Below, one piece after another: positions 45,636 to 57,849 of a stretch of 64,000 nucleotides of DNA (its first letter is position 1; each line of letters begins with the position of its first letter). Source of the stretch: Hemileia vastatrix (Eukaryota > Basidiomycota > Pucciniomycetes > Pucciniales > Zaghouaniaceae); NCBI GenBank assembly GCA_030280995.1, contig JASXTE010000004.1, positions 39,488,797 through 39,552,796 on the forward strand, written 5' to 3'. The position numbers and the translations under genes were made by a program. Below the pieces are notes generated by a model, which saw nothing but the letters and a program-made list of their open reading frames with translations, made no database searches and was not told the DNA's origin.

Positions 45636-46230
45636 CTATCCCACATCCTCATCATAATAAACAACATCTTCTCCAACCACTTTTTGAATAAATTTATCCA
45701 CACTTTTTTCAAACTCCCAAAGAACATAATTTTCCACATTTAAATATTTAGCCAGTTTATCCTCATGGTGGAGGTTGGCATTGTCATTATATATACATAT
45801 AGATCCATCCAGTTTAGCCTCATGGGGGATGTAAGTGTTGCTATCTACACATATTGAACCCACCAGTTTAATCTCATGGGGGAGGTAAGGGAAATATTCA
45901 GAACCTTTTGTTCTGGCCTTGATAACAGGTATATCTTCATCAAATTCTTCTGAGTCAGAATCCTCTTCATCAGGTGGTCTTCTTGACAATCCATCTGGTA
46001 TAGTGAATGTTCTACCAGGATTATGAGCTAAATCAAAAGAAAATTTTGTATGAGGGATACTCATATAGTCATGTGTGCATTTGGTAAACTTGAGGATCTA
46101 ATAATTTGAATTAAATATTTTTAATCCACTTACAATTCAAAGAGTAAACCCCATAAAACATTTTGGAGATTCTTCAAAAATTTTGCCACTCCACAGAGCT
46201 CCAATTTCTGTTAAGAATATCTTGATTCTA
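45636..46230 (-). pseudogene. pol: RNase H end and linker of element B
   Basis: FDLAHNPGRTFTIPDGLSRRP is the usual RNase H to integrase junction of Gypsy elements, followed by an acidic run (DEEDSDSEEFDED). Three peptide repeats follow, LPHEIKLVGS, IPHEAKLDGS and LHHEDKL (45752-45885), translated from copies of the DNA motif found in noncoding parts of E, B and G. Confidence 0.75.
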
Positions 46231-47470
46231 CCTCAGTAAAGACCACATATTCATACCTGACTGGTCTAATATAACCAGCTTTATCCATCTGAGACAAGAC
46301 TTCCCAGAAGAAATCTGACTTGAATCAACTACTATATAAATTCTGCCAGCATCTTTTCCATAATACAACTTATGCAGGACAATATCTTCTCCAACAACCT
46401 TCTTCAATTTCTCAAAAGCCCTTTCACACTCTTTATCCCACTCCCATTTTGCATCTTTCCTAGTCAACCTTCTTAAAGGAGCTTCCAATGAAGAAAAGTC
46501 CTTTACAAACATTCTGGAATATACACATACACCTAAAAAGTCTCTGACTTCAGTTGCATTCTTGGGTCTTGTCAAGGACTGAATTTTAATTAACCTTTTC
46601 CTTGACATAATCATACCCTCTCTACATACCACATAACCTAGAATTTCCAAATCTGGTACACAACAAGAAAATTTGGAGCCTGAAATAGTTAACCCAGCCT
46701 CTTCAATCCTAAACAAAATTTTCTCCAGAATAACAGAATACTCTCAAATGAATTTTTGTATCTTCAGATTCTCTTTCAAAACTTCATTACCATAATCTGT
46801 TGAAGTTTCTTTGATTTGTCCATCATCAATAAATATAGCAGTATATTGAGGTTTCATCTTGAATAATCCAGGCAATCTGAGCTTGATAAACAGCAACTAA
46901 ATTTGTTTCACCTTGAGGTAATCTTTTTAATTGTAATTGTCCTAATGGAGTATCAGAAGTAGCAAAAGGCCTAGAATCAGGATGTACAACTCTATCATAT
47001 TATCCCCCCATAATATCACCCAAACCATAACATACTCTTTCAGAAAAAAGTTTCACAAACTCCTCTGCACTAGGTGGTATACCAGCATCTTTTATTGTAA
47101 CCCTATTTAATTCCCTAAGATCATGAACTACCCTGAGCTTGACATTAGTTTTCTTGATACATAATACTGCACCTGGGTAATTTGATGAGGACTGCTCATA
47201 TAATCCGGTTTGAATTTACTCTTTAATGACTTCAATATAATCATCTTATAAAGCTTCAAGAATTGTAATTGTTTTTTGTTGCCATGGTTTGTGAAAGACA
47301 ACTGGAATCTTGTAAGGCTCCCCATAAGAATGCTTCAACACACCTCTCTCCTCTTTTCTACAAAAGCAATGGCCTTCTCTCTTATAGACGTTACATCCAA
47401 CAACAACAACTTCTCTTCTCCCAATTCCCAATCTTCAGGTCCAAAATTTACAACACCTAATATCTCAAAA
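46228..47470 (-). pseudogene. pol: Reverse transcriptase of element B, fragmented
   Basis: In minus sense: VNFGPEDWELGEEKLLLLDV and KHSYGEPYKIPVVFHKPW (RT N-terminal region, near 47450-47270), LRVVHDLRELNRVTIKDAG (near 47140-47085), IFIDDG as the catalytic YXDD-type motif (46835-46821), then EILGYVVCREGMIMSRKR, PKNATEVRDFLGVC and LRRLTRKDAKWEWDKECERA (46716-46400). Several stops and shifts. The order is complete for a Gypsy RT. Dead. Confidence 0.8.
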
Positions 47471-47783
47471 GTGATTCTTGATGTTTCAGAAAATTCAGGT
47501 GGATTCTTGACTAAAAGACAGTCATATGGATCTCTTGATAAATTTGGCCCCTTTAAGGGTGGTTCTCATTCAGCTGGAAGAATTTTTTTAATTGGTCTGA
47601 CCTTATTAGCTACTTTCTTATATTTTGCTGCATTGACATCCACTTTGACTTGAGGAATAAATCTCTTCTAGATTTACTATTAAATAATTTTTAATCAGAT
47701 TTTTCTTATTCATCAGAATCAGAAACAAAATAAGTTGTAATATGATTCTTATTATTTTAAAATTATATCCCCTTTTCTTTTGT

Positions 47784-48980
47784 CTAATTTTTCATTTTAT
47801 TTTCCATCACCATAGCTACCATTTCCATCAATAAAATACCCTGTAAATAAAGTTGGAAGTTTAACCTCTTGCTGGAGGACAAAAATAAAACCTTCACAAA
47901 TATTATTTTTTGTGAATTGATTATACTAAGAATATTTTGTTGTTTTTGATAAAAAAATTTCAATTTATCCTCTTGCTGGAGGCCATTATATATACTATGT
48001 AATTCAACACCACTATTTTCCTCCATATTATCCAAATTACCCTTCCAATTTTTATCCAGCACAATACAAAAATTCTTTCCTCTTGAACTTTTTTTAAAAT
48101 TTATAGAAAAATTTGATAAGGATAACAAAAATATTGAAAAATTCAACACATAATGACACTCCAAAGATATATCAACAGAAAATAATTTAGAATCCACCTG
48201 AATTATCTCCAAGTGAGCTGACCTATTGTGATCTGGGATCTCTTCTTGAGGAGGGATTACAACATTAGAGAGATTAGCCCTGCCTACCCCAAAAAACAGG
48301 GTTCTTCAAAATCATCATTTTTAATAAGTTCACCAGAAGCTGACCTTTTTATTTTCCTCTTCTTGGTGCAAACAAAAAACTGACACCTTGTAGTAATACC
48401 AGGCCTAGTGTCTCAAACTTCATCTCCAGAAGGTTCCAGCCGCATATGTAACCATCACATATCTTCAATGGTAATCTCAAAACTAATACCCATACCAGAT
48501 TTATAGCCTATCCTTGCTTCAAAATTCATCAAAAGGACCACCAAGAACCATTTTTACAGCCCATCTGTCCATATATAAATGTGCCTTTCCAGAAGATCCT
48601 CCTACACAGAACTTTAAATTCTCTGCTGTACCAATCAGTTCAGTAGCATTCCCACAAATACCTCTTAGATTACCATTAGTGCCAGTCTTGATTGGAAAGT
48701 ATATTAATGTAGCTTACTCTAAAGAAATTAAATTAATTGGTGACCCAGAATCTACCAGGGCCTTGATGTCTTTACCATTTTTAGATACCAATAAATATCT
48801 CATAGGAGCAGAAAAATAAATTTTGACCTCCTTGCCAGATTTCTCCACATTTTTAAACATATACTCCACCTCCCTAGCTGCTACATGTCTCCTTGTCAGA
48901 TGCTTCTTTTGCTTCTCTGTAAGGGCAGAACTAATTGTAAATAATTCTCCTAAAGACAAAGGAATCTGAAGTTGATTCAC
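47784..48980 (-). pseudogene. pol: Aspartic protease region and linker of element B
   Basis: KALVDSGSPINLISLE at 48714-48760 is the active-site motif of a retropepsin. GNATELIGTAENLKF and VLGGPFDEF farther down match the second lobe. The linker 47784-48212 is an open frame carrying NGLQQEDKLKF, another translated copy of the dyad motif. Protease would cut the polyprotein. Interrupted by stops after the active site. Confidence 0.75.
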
Positions 48981-49020
48981 TCTACCAAAAAAATATTCAT
49001 CACATATTCCTCACCAGCCA

Positions 49021-50790
49021 CTACTGGATTTTCATACTGAAGTTTATATTTAATAACCTTAGCCCTGAGCACCTCTTGGGGACCCACATTTCAATCTTCC
49101 CCCCCATAATAACATCTTCAGAATCAATAACCCTAGCTCCATTGCCTACTAATTTCACTAATCCAGATCTATCACTGGTCATTTTCACTCCCTCCATTGG
49201 AGTGGGACCACTAAAACTTGGTCTGAGGAGAGATTTCAAAGTTAAATCCTCCTCAGAATCTGATTCATTATTAACAGGGATAGGTTCACCATTAAGATAA
49301 AAAGCACCAAAATTAGGAGGTCCCATATCAGTCATCCCCTTCTGTATTCAATAAATTTCATCTTTTGAAAAAGTTTTCTTCCCCACCTTGCCTGGATTAG
49401 CCCTGAGTTGGCTCTGAATTCTACTCTTTGCTTTAGTAGCAGCATCCACATCATATTCCCCTAACATACAGCTTCCATCTACTCTAGCAACCAAACACAA
49501 CTACAATCCACCAAAATTAGTAGAAAATGTGGCCTTACTTATCTTCTTCTCTTTACCTTTATCAACTTTTTCACCACCATTTCCATCATTATTTTTCCCA
49601 CCTTTACCATTATCCTCATCACCAGAAATCTCTTCAAACCTAGCCCTCTTTTCAGACATTGTATTCTTCCTAACCAAATCTGAGGGAGCCTGCCCTTCAC
49701 TGGGTTTGATAAAAGATCCATCAGGGAATTTATAGACCTTTTCATCAAATTTGACTCTACTGGAATGCAAGTCTCTATCCAAATAATAAAAATCACCAGC
49801 TCTGTTCCCCCTCTTATTAAAATAAGAGATCATACTAGGCTTGCCATAAAAATCTCTAAACCAATTTCTATTGCATTTTTTAGAGAATTGGTTATTATTT
49901 CTATTAAATCCATGATTCTTTCTCTCATAACCCCTAGATTAACAAGAAGAAGATGATGAGGCACAGGCGCCCTATTGAACTTCTGAGTCTCTTGAACATA
50001 AATTTTTAGCTGCTTAGTTAAGTCAGAAAGGTGATTGACCATCGTGTTGTCAAAATTCCCTTTAACCTTAGAAAAAGGCTTTCCCATCTGATCCTTCTTG
50101 GCCTCTTGAGCTTTGACCACAATATCATTGTTTTTCAGCCAAAACTTCACTAACCTTACTGAAATACTTAGTACAAGATTCTTGATATTTTTCCAGAGCC
50201 ATGAGTTTAAGTTACTCCTGGATATTCTCTTTGATAGCCTCTAGATATGGAAGTTTCTGTTCCCCATTTGGAAGTTCCTTCATCAAACTTTTTCTTGAAA
50301 GTTCCTTTAAAACATCTATTCTAAAATTTCTACTAAATGATGATTAAAGTAAATCATTGGCTTTATTTTTATGGCCTAACTCTCAAATATTCCACTACCT
50401 CATCAAATTGTCCAACAAACTTTTTGAAATCCACCATATTAGGAACATCCTATTTAGCCTTCCAGTCACTGAAAATCTTGTTGAGGTCCACCATAGTATA
50501 CCTAACACCCCATCTATCAACCATCTCTTTTGAAAACGTTAACCAATCCTACTTTTTATATCCATAGAAATGACCTCCATTTCCACCTCTCTGTCCTCAA
50601 TAAAAAACCTGATCTGCTTCACCATATCCAAATATGAAGCCCCATCCACAGAAGAAGCAGCTTCATACCTGCTTAAAAACTATTTAATTTCTTCACCATT
50701 AAACTTGGGCCCATCCAAAGATACAATCCTTACTGATGCCATGATAGGAACAGCAGCACCAGAAACACCAGATCCACTATCAGAAGACAT
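49021..50790 (-). pseudogene. gag: Gag of element B, fragmented
   Basis: Start inferred at 50790 (MSSDSGSGVSGAAVP...SVRIVSLDGPKFNGEE), first stop after about 37 codons. DGASYLDMVKQIRFFIEDRE follows as in element E gag. Later fragments include FRDFYGKPS-like and RAGDFYYLDRDLHSSRVKFD (49760-49833), KRARFEEISGDEDN (49620-49660) and MTDMGPPNFGAFYLNGEPIP (49335). No CCHC knuckle seen. Several stops. Confidence 0.7.
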
Positions 50791-50904
50791 CCCAAAAGCA
50801 ATAGATTAAACCATTAAAGAATATAATCATTTGTGTAATTAAGCCTCTTGCAGGCTAGGATAGTCCAAATATAAAGTAAGTTTGTTTAAAATCCAGAAAA
50901 TTTG

Positions 50905-50928
50905 AAACCCATTTTGGGCTCCACCAAT
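50905..50928 (-). promoter_or_regulatory. Decayed primer-binding site of element B
   Basis: In element sense TTGGTGGAGCCCAAAATGGG follows the LTR end CTACA. It aligns to the intact E site TGGCGCCCAACGTGGGG with mostly transition changes. Confidence 0.55.
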
Positions 50929-52039
50929 GTAGAAATACTCTTACAGTTGTCTTGCTGTAAGCTGAATCCAAGGGAGCTGGATAAACTTAAGGAAACCCTT
51001 TCCCTTTAAGTATATAAGGAGTTCACAGTTAACTAAGCTAAAGCATCTACTTGATAATAAAAGACCAGTTGACCAATTGGTATTATTGGTTTACAGAAAT
51101 TGATTTGGTGTTCTTAAAAATTAGATGAAGAAATACAGCTGTAAATTTGTACTAGAAAAGTTATCTAAATGATTGAATTATATGTTTTTATGAAATTTTT
51201 TATTTTAGTGAAAAGATGTTATAAGCAAATCCCTAAAGTAGAGAACTTTAAGATGATGCCCTATAAGTATATTTTAAAGAGTTTTTGAGTAAAATATTTG
51301 AAGAGTTATATATAAAAGTGCTATTTTATAAGGGTATTACAATTTATGAAATGTTATGTAAAATACTGATGTTTATTGTTATTATTCATTTTTTTCTAAT
51401 TTACATTAGCTAGCTATATATCCCTACTAATTTTGATTCTATAGGCTTTATATGCATATTTAAGTCATGTGCCCTATTTTCCTCATCCGGGGCATCCCAG
51501 AGCTTGTCCAGAGTATCCTGAAGATCATACGGAGCCTGTCAGGAGAATTCCAGAGCTTTTACAGAATTCTGGACTTAATTAGAATTTTAATGCCTTAATA
51601 ACTAAATTAAAAGGACTAAATATTTTAAAGGTCATTCTTTTCTACATTTCCAACTGATTTTTGGAGTACATGCAGCCCTATTCATCCAATTAATAATAAT
51701 CAAAGTTAAGTTAACTATGGAAACAAAATGATCAAAAATTCTTTATAAAATTATTAAAAATAGAAGAAAAATAGTAAAAATTCCCAGAAAATTTTTAAAG
51801 GCTCTTGAGACCCTGAATTTTATTTCCATACACTTTTAAACCCACTCTTGAATTTCTTAGCTGTTAAATAGTTGTTTCATCTTGACTTGTATAAATGACC
51901 CATTTAGGCAATAAAACCATTCATTACTTTAAAATAAAAAAATATATATAATTAAATTGAAATTTCCAATCTTTAAAATAAACATCCTGAATCCTTCAAT
52001 AATATCTCTGAGTGCCATACTAAACTTTAGACTTCCACA
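50929..52039 (-). repeat. 5' LTR of element B
   Basis: 1111 bp, plus-strand tips TGTAGAAATACTC and GACTTCCACA. CTTACAG-N8-CTGTAAG stem near the tip. Decayed 11-bp array at about 51487-51573. Confidence 0.9.
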
Positions 52040-52043
52040 CCAG
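52040..52043. repeat. Target-site duplication of element B (right copy)
   Basis: CCAG, matching 24384-24387. Confidence 0.7.
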
Positions 52044-52955
52044 TGTTTTCCCATTTTCTTCATCCAGGATACCCTCATGAAACCCTCTTTCTTTCTCAAA
52101 ACTAGTAGACCCTACATAACTAGTTTCCCAGCCACCATAATTTATAACTACTGAAATTTCTATTACTGGAATGATGGTGTCCCCCATTATCCTAATTTTT
52201 ATAGTTTTATTCAAGCAATAGTTAATTGTTGCCAAATAATCCATTAGAAATGGTGCACCCAAAACAGGTTTTACCACCCCCATAAAAATGTAAAAGAGAA
52301 TATCCTTCTCTTCTCCTGAAAATCTGGCTTTAACATACTCAGATACCTCTAAAACAGGTGACTTTCCTCCAAAAATTCCAGCTATGGTCCCTTCCCCATC
52401 TTTTACTGGAAGACCTAGCTCCCCTGCATCATCTTCTGAAACAAAATTAATTTGTGAACATGTATCTACCAGAACTCTAACCTGTTTACCATTAATGGAT
52501 AAAGTTAAGTACCCCAGAGGTCCTGCATAATGAGGTGACTTGTGTAACCCAAAAACTGGTTGATCTCACTTCAAAAAAATAAGTGACACCTGCTAGCAGG
52601 TGCCTATCTTTATATTCAGTTTTGATCTTAGAGTAAATATGATTTGATGTTGTGCAAGCTAGTGTGCTCATTTTTCAGTGCACATTCTTTCCAGAAGAAT
52701 TACAGCTGAGCTGAAATTAAGTTAAGCCAAAAATATATTTTTTCACCTGCTATCAGGTGCCTGTGTTTTTTTCCTGGTGTAAATTTGCCCTGAAACATCA
52801 AATTCTTCCCAATAAGAAGCTCTTTGCTTTGTACATTTGGCTACTAACCCATTTTCCACATCTGGAGTTACCAAAGCAAGTACACACAAAGGAGAATAAA
52901 TCATTGTCTCAAGAAATTCTGTGACTGAATCTTCTTCAGCTTTGTGAAAATGCAC
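52044..52955 (-). pseudogene. pol: Protease region of element D, interrupted
   Basis: KPVLGAPFLMDYLATINYCL (52200-52283) is the second-lobe block of a retropepsin. Upstream, VRVLVDTCSQINFVSEDDAG (near 52430-52490) is the active-site block with DTC in place of DSG or DTG. The frame is broken by the M3 MITE at 52567-52779, beyond which 52743-52955 continues (VTEFLETMIYSPLCVLALV). Its downstream end is cut by element B. The other side of the cut is 23735-24383. Confidence 0.7.
52567..52779. mobile_element. M3 MITE, copy 2, in element D
   Basis: 213 bp; same interior as copy 1 (GATTTGATGTTGTGCAAGC, TCTTTCCAGAAGAATTACAG). Left palindrome CACCTGCTAGCAGGTG exact; right CACCTGCTATCAGGTG. Flanking triplets TCT and TAA do not match, so the duplication has decayed or the boundary is off by a few bases. 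Confidence 0.85.
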
Positions 52956-53059
52956 ATGAACCAGATGCTGAACCTTCCATTTAGGTTTTGTTGTCTTTGT
53001 ACCTGCTTTAGGCCTTCCAGTAGGAATTTAGGCATATGATAATTTTCTACTGGAACTTC

Positions 53060-54758
53060 TTCAGCTGGTTATGCTCTTTGCTGAACTAATTCACACTCAT
53101 CTATCCACGGTTGTTCCTTAATTTTTTGATACATACCATATTCCATTTTATTCTCAGATTCATCTTCCATTTCTACACCCTCAAGTGGAGCTGTTTTATT
53201 TTCCCTAGTAGGATAACTTACTTCTTCAATATCCTCTGGATTTGCATATTTAGAACCAGCTCTTCTTGGCCTTGAAATACTTGGAGGTGCCATTTTCTTA
53301 TGTTTGGCTGAAAACAGCTCCAACCATGCTGTAGTAAGTGGTGATGCAACTGCACCTTATTTAACCTTAAAATCCAACATAGTGCACGTTAATGAAAATT
53401 TAACTGACTTTAAGTCCTTGATTTTCTCCTTGGATTTAGATTGATTCTCTTTAGCCAACCTGACTTCCATAGCTTTTTTATTAATATTATTGATGACTTT
53501 ATCCTGCATACCTCAATCCTTATCCACTCTAAGTTTTGTTCCATATTCAAGCATTAGCATAATCCCATCTTCATAAACAACCCTATCCTCTTTCATTTTG
53601 AATTCAATTACACCTCATCCTAGTTTTCCCTTCTTTCACTTCAAAAAATCAAGTGGCACCTGCTAGCAGGAGCCTATCCCAATATCCATTTTTGATTTAA
53701 GAGTAACTTTGATTTCATGTTGTGTGAGCTAGTTTACTCATTCTTCAGTGATTAGTCTTTCCAGAAGAATTAAAGATGAGCTGAAATTGAGTTAAGCCAA
53801 AGATGGGGATTAACACCTGCTATCAGGTGTACATGTTTTTTTTCTAGTGTTTTTTGCAATAATAGCTCACCATAGTAGCAAAGCACAAAACTTGAGAAGA
53901 GTTGGTAGGCTTAAAGAATTCCTTTGCTTTTGCATCCTCATTTATTTTCTTCTCCAAATCCATGATTTACTCTATTACTGACTCTGTATCTTTGCTTGAC
54001 ACCTTCACTTTTGGGATTGAGACTGCAGAAGGTGAAACTTCTTTTGATGACACTTCTATTACCTCAATTTCCTCCAGAGATACCCTTTCCCCTCTGCACT
54101 CAACTCAGCACAGCTTCATTTCAGCTTCTAATGCTCTCTCTACCTCCTCTAATCCAGGTTATTTATGATTTTCATATCATTTTTCAACCAACTTCCCTTT
54201 TTTATCTAGGAATCTCTTCACCCAGTCCTCTACTTCTGGTGCTAGCACCTCACAAAATCAAGGCAAAGATGCACTACCATCTACAAAGTCCTTGTTACTA
54301 ACCAAATACTCTACAATCTGGTCAAGCTTCTCTCTAAAATTTTTGAAATGCTTGGGATCCCAAATACCTCCTTTTGCTTTGGCTCTTTTTACTAGAGACT
54401 CCATATGTTGAATTTTAAACTTAGTGTCACCTGAAATATTTGGCCATCTATTAAGTATTTGTGCCTTCAGCACCAACCATTGCCAAGTCTCATGACTTTC
54501 TAGTTCCTCTAGATTGTCTTTACACTCAGCTGCTAAAAAAATAATACCATGTGTACCATATCATATTATGTAGCCCCATGAACTTCTGCTGCTTGTTTGA
54601 AAATTTTCAAGAACTTCTTAGTATTAATTACAGTAAAAGGTGAAATTTCATCTTTTCATCTAATTGTTGTCAAAACCTTAGGTGGTATAGATTCAGTCAA
54701 ATTTGGAAATCTTGCCCTTTCCTGAGTAACCTTGGAGGTAGTTGCTGTTGGTTTCATA
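53060..54758 (-). pseudogene. gag: Gag of element D, fragmented
   Basis: Starts at about 54758 (MKPTATTSKVTQERARFPNL). Near 54600 a decayed VHGAT-YDMVHMVLFF matches the DGASLLDMVRQVNFF block of E gag. 54258-54476 (ILNRWPNI, SLVKRAKAKGGIWDP, KFREKLDQIVEYLVSNKDF-like) is capsid sequence, and 53069-53323 (MAPPSISRPRRAGSKYANPE) is a later charged part. Interrupted by an M3 MITE at 53637-53849 and many stops. D belongs to the B/E/G lineage and is the oldest copy here. Confidence 0.65.
53637..53849. mobile_element. M3 MITE, copy 3, in element D gag
   Basis: 213 bp with TTT duplication (53634-53636, 53850-53852). Interior matches copies 1 and 2. Left palindrome one mismatch, right CACCTGCTATCAGGTG. 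Confidence 0.85.
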
Positions 54759-54993
54759 CTACCCTTATAAAGCTAAAAAGATTTTAAACACAAAAAGAGT
54801 GCTAAAGAATATACCAACTATATTCTTTAATACATCCCTACACTATACTCTGATAACAGCTTATTGATACACCCATTGTAGATCCTAAGACTCTTCCTTG
54901 AAGTTCTGGCTCAATTATGTCATCTCTGGATGAAACCTTAAAACAATAAAAAAATAATCACACTTACAATCTGGCCACTTCTGGGACACAAAT

Positions 54994-56232
54994 TGTAGTA
55001 AGAGACTTCTATAACACTATGCTATAGAAACAATCTGAGATGGGTTAATTTTCTTTTCTAAACTAACTTAAAAAGAAGCACATGCCACTCTAATATATAA
55101 AGACAGTGGAGAAAATTATGTAAGTTTGGTGGGAGAAAAAAAGAGTAGAAAGAAGTTTATTCAAGAATATAAAGAGAGAATTAATATGTTTTTTATATAA
55201 GTAATCTTTCTGATGGCTATATCTATTCTCAGTAAGCACTAGTATTCTCAGTCACTCCCACTTTGAAGCCCTCCTCTCTAATACTATTCTTACTGTAGTA
55301 ATAAAATAACTCCTTCTGTCTATGTACACCCTGTTATGCACAGAAAAAATTAAATATATATATATATATTTCTTCTAAAGCTCTTATTATACTAGTATAC
55401 TTTTATTAGTATTTATTTTATATTTCTATCAATCTTTTCCTTTTTTTAAAAAAAGAGTGTGTTCTCTTTTATATACCCTATATGATCAGAGCCCTTCCCC
55501 TATGTTCTCATTCCCTACTGGTTCTCTTTCACAATTTCAGCATTAGTCTAAGTATGTCAAGCAGAAAACTAATCATTTCAGTAGTCTAGGTACAGTGTTA
55601 GCATAAATCTGCTTCAATATTTTCTGGAAAATTTATACAAAATTAACTATTAGCACCTTAAACCACACCTATCATTATATACCCTACACTTCCTGAGATC
55701 CCCAACTGCATAATCAGTACTGTACTGCCTTCCATACTTACTATGTAAAACATGTTCTTTCTGTGTGAGTATCCAATTTATTTCTTATAATCAAGCGCTA
55801 AATATTTTGCTCATTTTTTAATTCAATTATCTACCTAGCACTCTATTTAATTATCCTTGCAAGTTTCTAGACTATCAGTCATAGATACCTGTGAAGTATG
55901 TTTATGTTCTGTCACACCTATCTTATGGTGAAGCCTGTACCATTACTTGACTCTGCTTACTAAACCTATACTATACCTTTAGGGTTGGCCATATTTTCCT
56001 AAAGTACATACTGTGTTCTTATCCCCTAGTATAGTATGCACTTTTCTCTAACTTCTACTTGTCAGGGAATGTATTTCCATATTACACTAAAAAATACACA
56101 CAGAGAGTCTACTTTTTCTGCACTTTTAAAGACCCCTTTTTTTCTCTTTGTAAAAATTCTTCATTTCAACTCTTTTGTTGTGCTTACTGAAAACTGAGAC
56201 AAATTCTGCGTTGCTGGGAGATGTGTACCACA
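54994..56232 (-). repeat. 5' LTR of element D
   Basis: Plus-strand tips TGTAGTAAGAGAC and GATGTGTACCACA. About 85 percent similar by eye to the next unit at 56308-57600 (AAAGAAGCAC, CTGATGGCTA, ACCCTACACTTCCTGAGATCCCC landmarks). In element sense it is followed by TTTGTGTCCCAGAAGTGGC, a probable primer site. Confidence 0.75.
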
Positions 56233-56307
56233 ATGTACTATTTGACAAAACCCTGAGACAATATGAAAATAAAAACACTTCAATTTTGCCACTGTTGGGA
56301 CACCAAT

Positions 56308-57600
56308 TGTAGAAAGAATTCTCTATAATACTAAGCCATAGACACAATCCAAGATGGGCTGGTTCTCCTTTCTAAATAATTTTAAAAAGAAGCACCTTCC
56401 CCTCTAATATTTAAGGACAGTGAGAATAATGTGTAAGTTTTGTGAGCAAAGGAAGAGCAAAAGCTATCTGTTAAAACAAAAGAAAAGGTTAATATATTTA
56501 AAGATAAGTAGTCTTGCTGATGGCTAGATCTATTCTCAGTAAGTGCTAGTATCCTCAGTCACTCCCTCTTGAAGGGCTCTCTCTAACACTATCCTTACTG
56601 TAGCAATAGATTAACTCTACAGTGCCACCTATGACTATTTACACCCATTATACACACAAAATATAAAATATATAAATGTTTCTTCTGAATTGTTTATCTT
56701 ATCACTATATTACTATTAGTATATTTTTCTATATTCTAATCTATTATTATCTCTTTTCCTTTTCTTTGCTTCCCAAACTGTGTTCTCTTTATATACCTTT
56801 TATGATCAGCACCCTTACCCTACTGGTTCCCTTCCACAAGATCAGAATTAGTCTGAGTATATCAAAAGGTAGACTAATTATTTCAGTTTTCTAAGTAAGG
56901 TGTCTACATAAGTTTTTTTCTAATTGTGCCTAAAATTTTATACAAATTTTACTATTAGCGCTTCACACAACACCCATCTTTACTTACTCTACATTTCCTG
57001 AGATCCCCAACTATATATTACGTATTGTACTACCTTCCATGCTTACCATAAATAGTTTTTTTGCTATGTGAGTATTCACTAATTATGAAACCCTTGGTGT
57101 TTAGTAAGAGAAATTTCTTAATTAGAGTCTTACTTTTGCTTTATTATCTTTGAGAACTGCATATACACTTGTTTGTTAATCCACTTATTCTTCCTAGAGC
57201 TGTGTTTGGTAATTCTTGCAAGTTTCAGGGATATCCGAACCAGATACCAGCAGATAATGTCTCTGTTTTTTCACACCTACCTTAAGGTGAAACCTGTACC
57301 ATCACTCAATGCTTATTCCTATACCTATACCATGCTTCTTCTTTTTCTTGCACTAGCCATTATTACCCCACATACATACTGTGCTCTTTTCCTATAGTCT
57401 ATTATTTAATTCTCTCTATTTTCTACTTGCCACAGCCCATATATTCATTTTTCACTAAAAATCTATGCATGGAGAGTTTACCGTTTTCCCTTTTGAAGAC
57501 TGCTTTTTTGCACTCTTGTAACCATCCTTCATGGAAACCCCTTTGTTGTGCTTGCAGAAAAGTGATACAATAGCTGCATTACTTTGAGATGTGTACCACA
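56308..57600 (-). repeat. Second, tandem LTR of element D type
   Basis: Tips TGTAGAAAGAATT and GATGTGTACCACA. Separated from the other LTR by 75 bp (56233-56307) that themselves match the leader after the first LTR, including a primer site TTGGTGTCCCAACAGTGGC. So the order is LTR, leader, LTR, leader, gag. Frames inside are not genes. Confidence 0.75.
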
Positions 57601-57636
57601 AAATCTGGTTGAAATTTTTTTTCCCCCGTGATACAA

Positions 57637-57843
57637 CACAAAAAAAACTAACACCTTTTAGCATGTTCCAATCCCTCAATTCATCTTTGAATAAAGAGTT
57701 ACTCAGATTTGATGCTGTGAAACTAGTGTGCTTATTTTTAAGTGTGCAGTCCTTCCTGTAAAATCAAAGCTAAGCTGAAACTGAATTAAATCAAATATAG
57801 GGATTGGAACCCACTATCAGGTTCCCAAATTTTTTTTCCGGTG
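57637..57843. mobile_element. M3 MITE, copy 4, most diverged
   Basis: Interior landmarks conserved (CAGATTTGATGCTGTG, AGTGTGCAGTC, AAGCTGAAAC). Palindromes decayed to CACCTTTTAGCATGTTCC and CCCACTATCAGGTTCC. No matching duplication. Confidence 0.7.
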
Positions 57844-57849
57844 ATAGTA

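Larger units (their letters stand above)
24388..52039 (-). mobile_element. Element B: Gypsy-type LTR retrotransposon, split by element A
   Basis: Minus-strand element. The 5' LTR is 50929-52039; the 3' LTR is 24388-24397 plus 38874-40222, interrupted by element A and by an M2 MITE. Gag starts near 50790, then protease, RT/RNase H and integrase run down to 44051, all broken by stops and shifts. Two antisense ORFs lie between integrase and the 3' LTR. A polypurine-like GGAGGCAGGA flanks the 3' LTR and a decayed tRNA-Lys-type primer site follows the 5' LTR. The 4-bp duplication CCAG marks insertion into element D. The LTRs differ markedly, so it is older than A and E. Confidence 0.85.
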
